Assembly: GCA_947564465.1 (NCBI GenBank)
Contig: CANOCV010000011.1
Span: 1 to 64,000, forward strand
Direction: 5' to 3'
DNA: 64,000 bases
Source of the DNA: an uncultured Roseburia sp.
GTDB taxonomy: Bacteria > Bacillota > Clostridia > Lachnospirales > Lachnospiraceae
The position numbers and the translations under genes are program-made. Shown one piece after another: positions 63,380-64,000 of the stretch (the stretch's first letter is position 1; each line of letters starts with the position of its first letter). Under the pieces are notes generated by a model. The model had not been told where the DNA came from. It made no database searches and saw only the letters and a program-made list of their open reading frames with translations.

Positions 63380-64000
63380 TTAAATCTGCTTCGGCAGCCA
63401 TTCCCATAAACGCATATCCTCCTGACCCAGGGACCACATACACATTCCCCGGAGCTTCCAGCGGTATGTCGCCTGGTTCGCCCAATAGACAAGGGAGTCC
63501 ACGTCCTGGTAGTAAAGGATGGAGAATCCGTCCGCATCGCCAAGGAACAGCCGGGATATCCAGATGTTGATGTCCTTCGGTATGATCCTCGCCGTGTAAT
63601 TCCCGCCGCAGGAAATCTCCAGAAGGTCAGAGTGGAAAAAGTCGTAGTCCAGCGAAATGTCCTCGCTCCGGGTGGAGGTTTCCTCCACGTCGGAGGTCAG
63701 CGTGAATACCTGGAACTCCTCATCCCAGGTGCAGCTTGAGCGGGATATCCTGCCGTAGCTTTTAAAGCTGCCGTCCGGCATCTGAACATCAAACCGTTCA
63801 TACGGCTCGTATGTCCAGGCGTCCCCCAGACGCAAAAGTTCGCATACGGTAGTATTGTCCGAGCGGTATCCGGCATAGCCTCCTGTAAAGCCGCTGACCG
63901 TCGCCGTAAAGCGCAGGGTGTAGGAAGAACCGGAATACACCCGCACCCGGTCTCCTCGGATACGCATCTCCACCGTGTACATGGAGGGATTGTCCCGCAG
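63380..64000 (-). CDS. Phage structural (tail) protein with a family 18-like C-terminus, 3' part
   Basis: The frame is open at the right window edge, so only the last 206 codons are visible. The first part is beta-rich (GDRVRVYSGSSYTLRFTATV, FDVQMPDGSFKSYGRISRSS). The last 45 residues, ILYYQDVDSLVYWANQATYR and RGMCMWSLGQEDMRLWEWLP, resemble the final strand and helix of glycoside hydrolase family 18 barrels. No catalytic DxxDxDxE is in the visible part. It may be a tail-associated protein used to open or bind the wall. It lies 76 bases before the holin gene. Confidence 0.6.
   Translation of the reverse strand: MRDNPSMYTVEMRIRGDRVRVYSGSSYTLRFTATVSGFTGGYAGYRSDNTTVCELLRLGDAWTYEPYERFDVQMPDGSFKSYGRISRSSCTWDEEFQVFTLTSDVEETSTRSEDISLDYDFFHSDLLEISCGGNYTARIIPKDINIWISRLFLGDADGFSILYYQDVDSLVYWANQATYRWKLRGMCMWSLGQEDMRLWEWLPKQI

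Larger units (their letters stand above)
56190..64000. mobile_element. Integrated prophage-like element inserted in hsdM (left end)
   Basis: The left boundary is set where hsdM loses homology, near GTATACGA (56188-56195). All genes inside are on the minus strand: three large serine recombinases at the boundary, small helper ORFs, endolysin, holin and a tail protein. Base composition is visibly richer in G+C than the sequence to the left. The lysis and tail genes favour a prophage over a conjugative element. The right end lies outside the window. Confidence 0.85.

Noticed and set aside
56352-64000. Integrative conjugative element
   Set aside because: Serine recombinase triplets do occur in such elements, but the neighbours visible here are holin, endolysin and tail genes, with no relaxase or type IV secretion gene in the window.

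Overview
The window reads as a chromosome segment of a Gram-positive, anaerobic Firmicute, most likely a Clostridia/Lachnospiraceae member. The reasons are the S10-spc-alpha ribosomal operon order with an S14 of the zinc (type Z) form, a KOW/L14e-like protein between map and infA, an L17 with a long central insertion, a DUF6483-DUF4846 pair, strong AGGAGG ribosome binding sites, and many GTG/TTG starts. No rRNA or tRNA gene and no CRISPR array was found.

Layout. 1-320 is the start of a leftward gene made of 15-residue repeats. 500-15616 carries ordinary chromosomal genes: a chemotaxis receptor, a three-gene ABC-2 type exporter, a Sfp-type phosphopantetheinyl transferase with a HAD phosphatase, a KtrB/KtrA potassium system, a secreted family 18 glycosidase, a rRNA-type methyltransferase, PutP, and a lipoprotein/DUF6483/DUF4846 cluster. 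15654-32629 is the ribosomal superoperon (rpsJ to rplQ, with secY, adk, map, infA and rpoA). It has clear sigma-A promoters at 15654 and 29042 and several unusual spacers: two related tandem-repeat arrays just ahead of rplR and rpmJ, and a 92-base hairpin after infA. 32609-37515 (minus strand) holds a two-component system, MutS2 and a small ribbon-helix-helix protein.

37604-47530 is the most striking part. One promoter leads into a WYL-domain regulator, two dynamin-like GTPases (the first with its domains in permuted order), a tail-anchored small protein, a Cys-rich small protein, a 1063-residue HerA/FtsK-type ATPase with an internal glycine-rich hydrophobic segment, a WHH-type HNH nuclease that looks like a polymorphic toxin, and a SUKH-type immunity protein. 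I propose that this is one functional unit, either a toxin-handling/delivery system or a membrane-linked defence system. I know of no named system with this composition.

47784-52100 returns to chromosomal genes: a broken Rpn-family nuclease, an HtrA-like protein that has lost its catalytic residues, YhaM and RlmD. 52314-56200 is an AT-rich accessory patch with a DUF262-HNH nuclease, DinD, an XRE regulator and hsdM. hsdM is cut off in mid-gene by an integrated element that fills the rest of the window. The element is read leftward: phage tail protein with a family-18-like end, holin, amidase endolysin, a HTH/zinc protein, and three large serine recombinases with two small helper ORFs. It appears to be a prophage whose left attachment junction lies near 56190.
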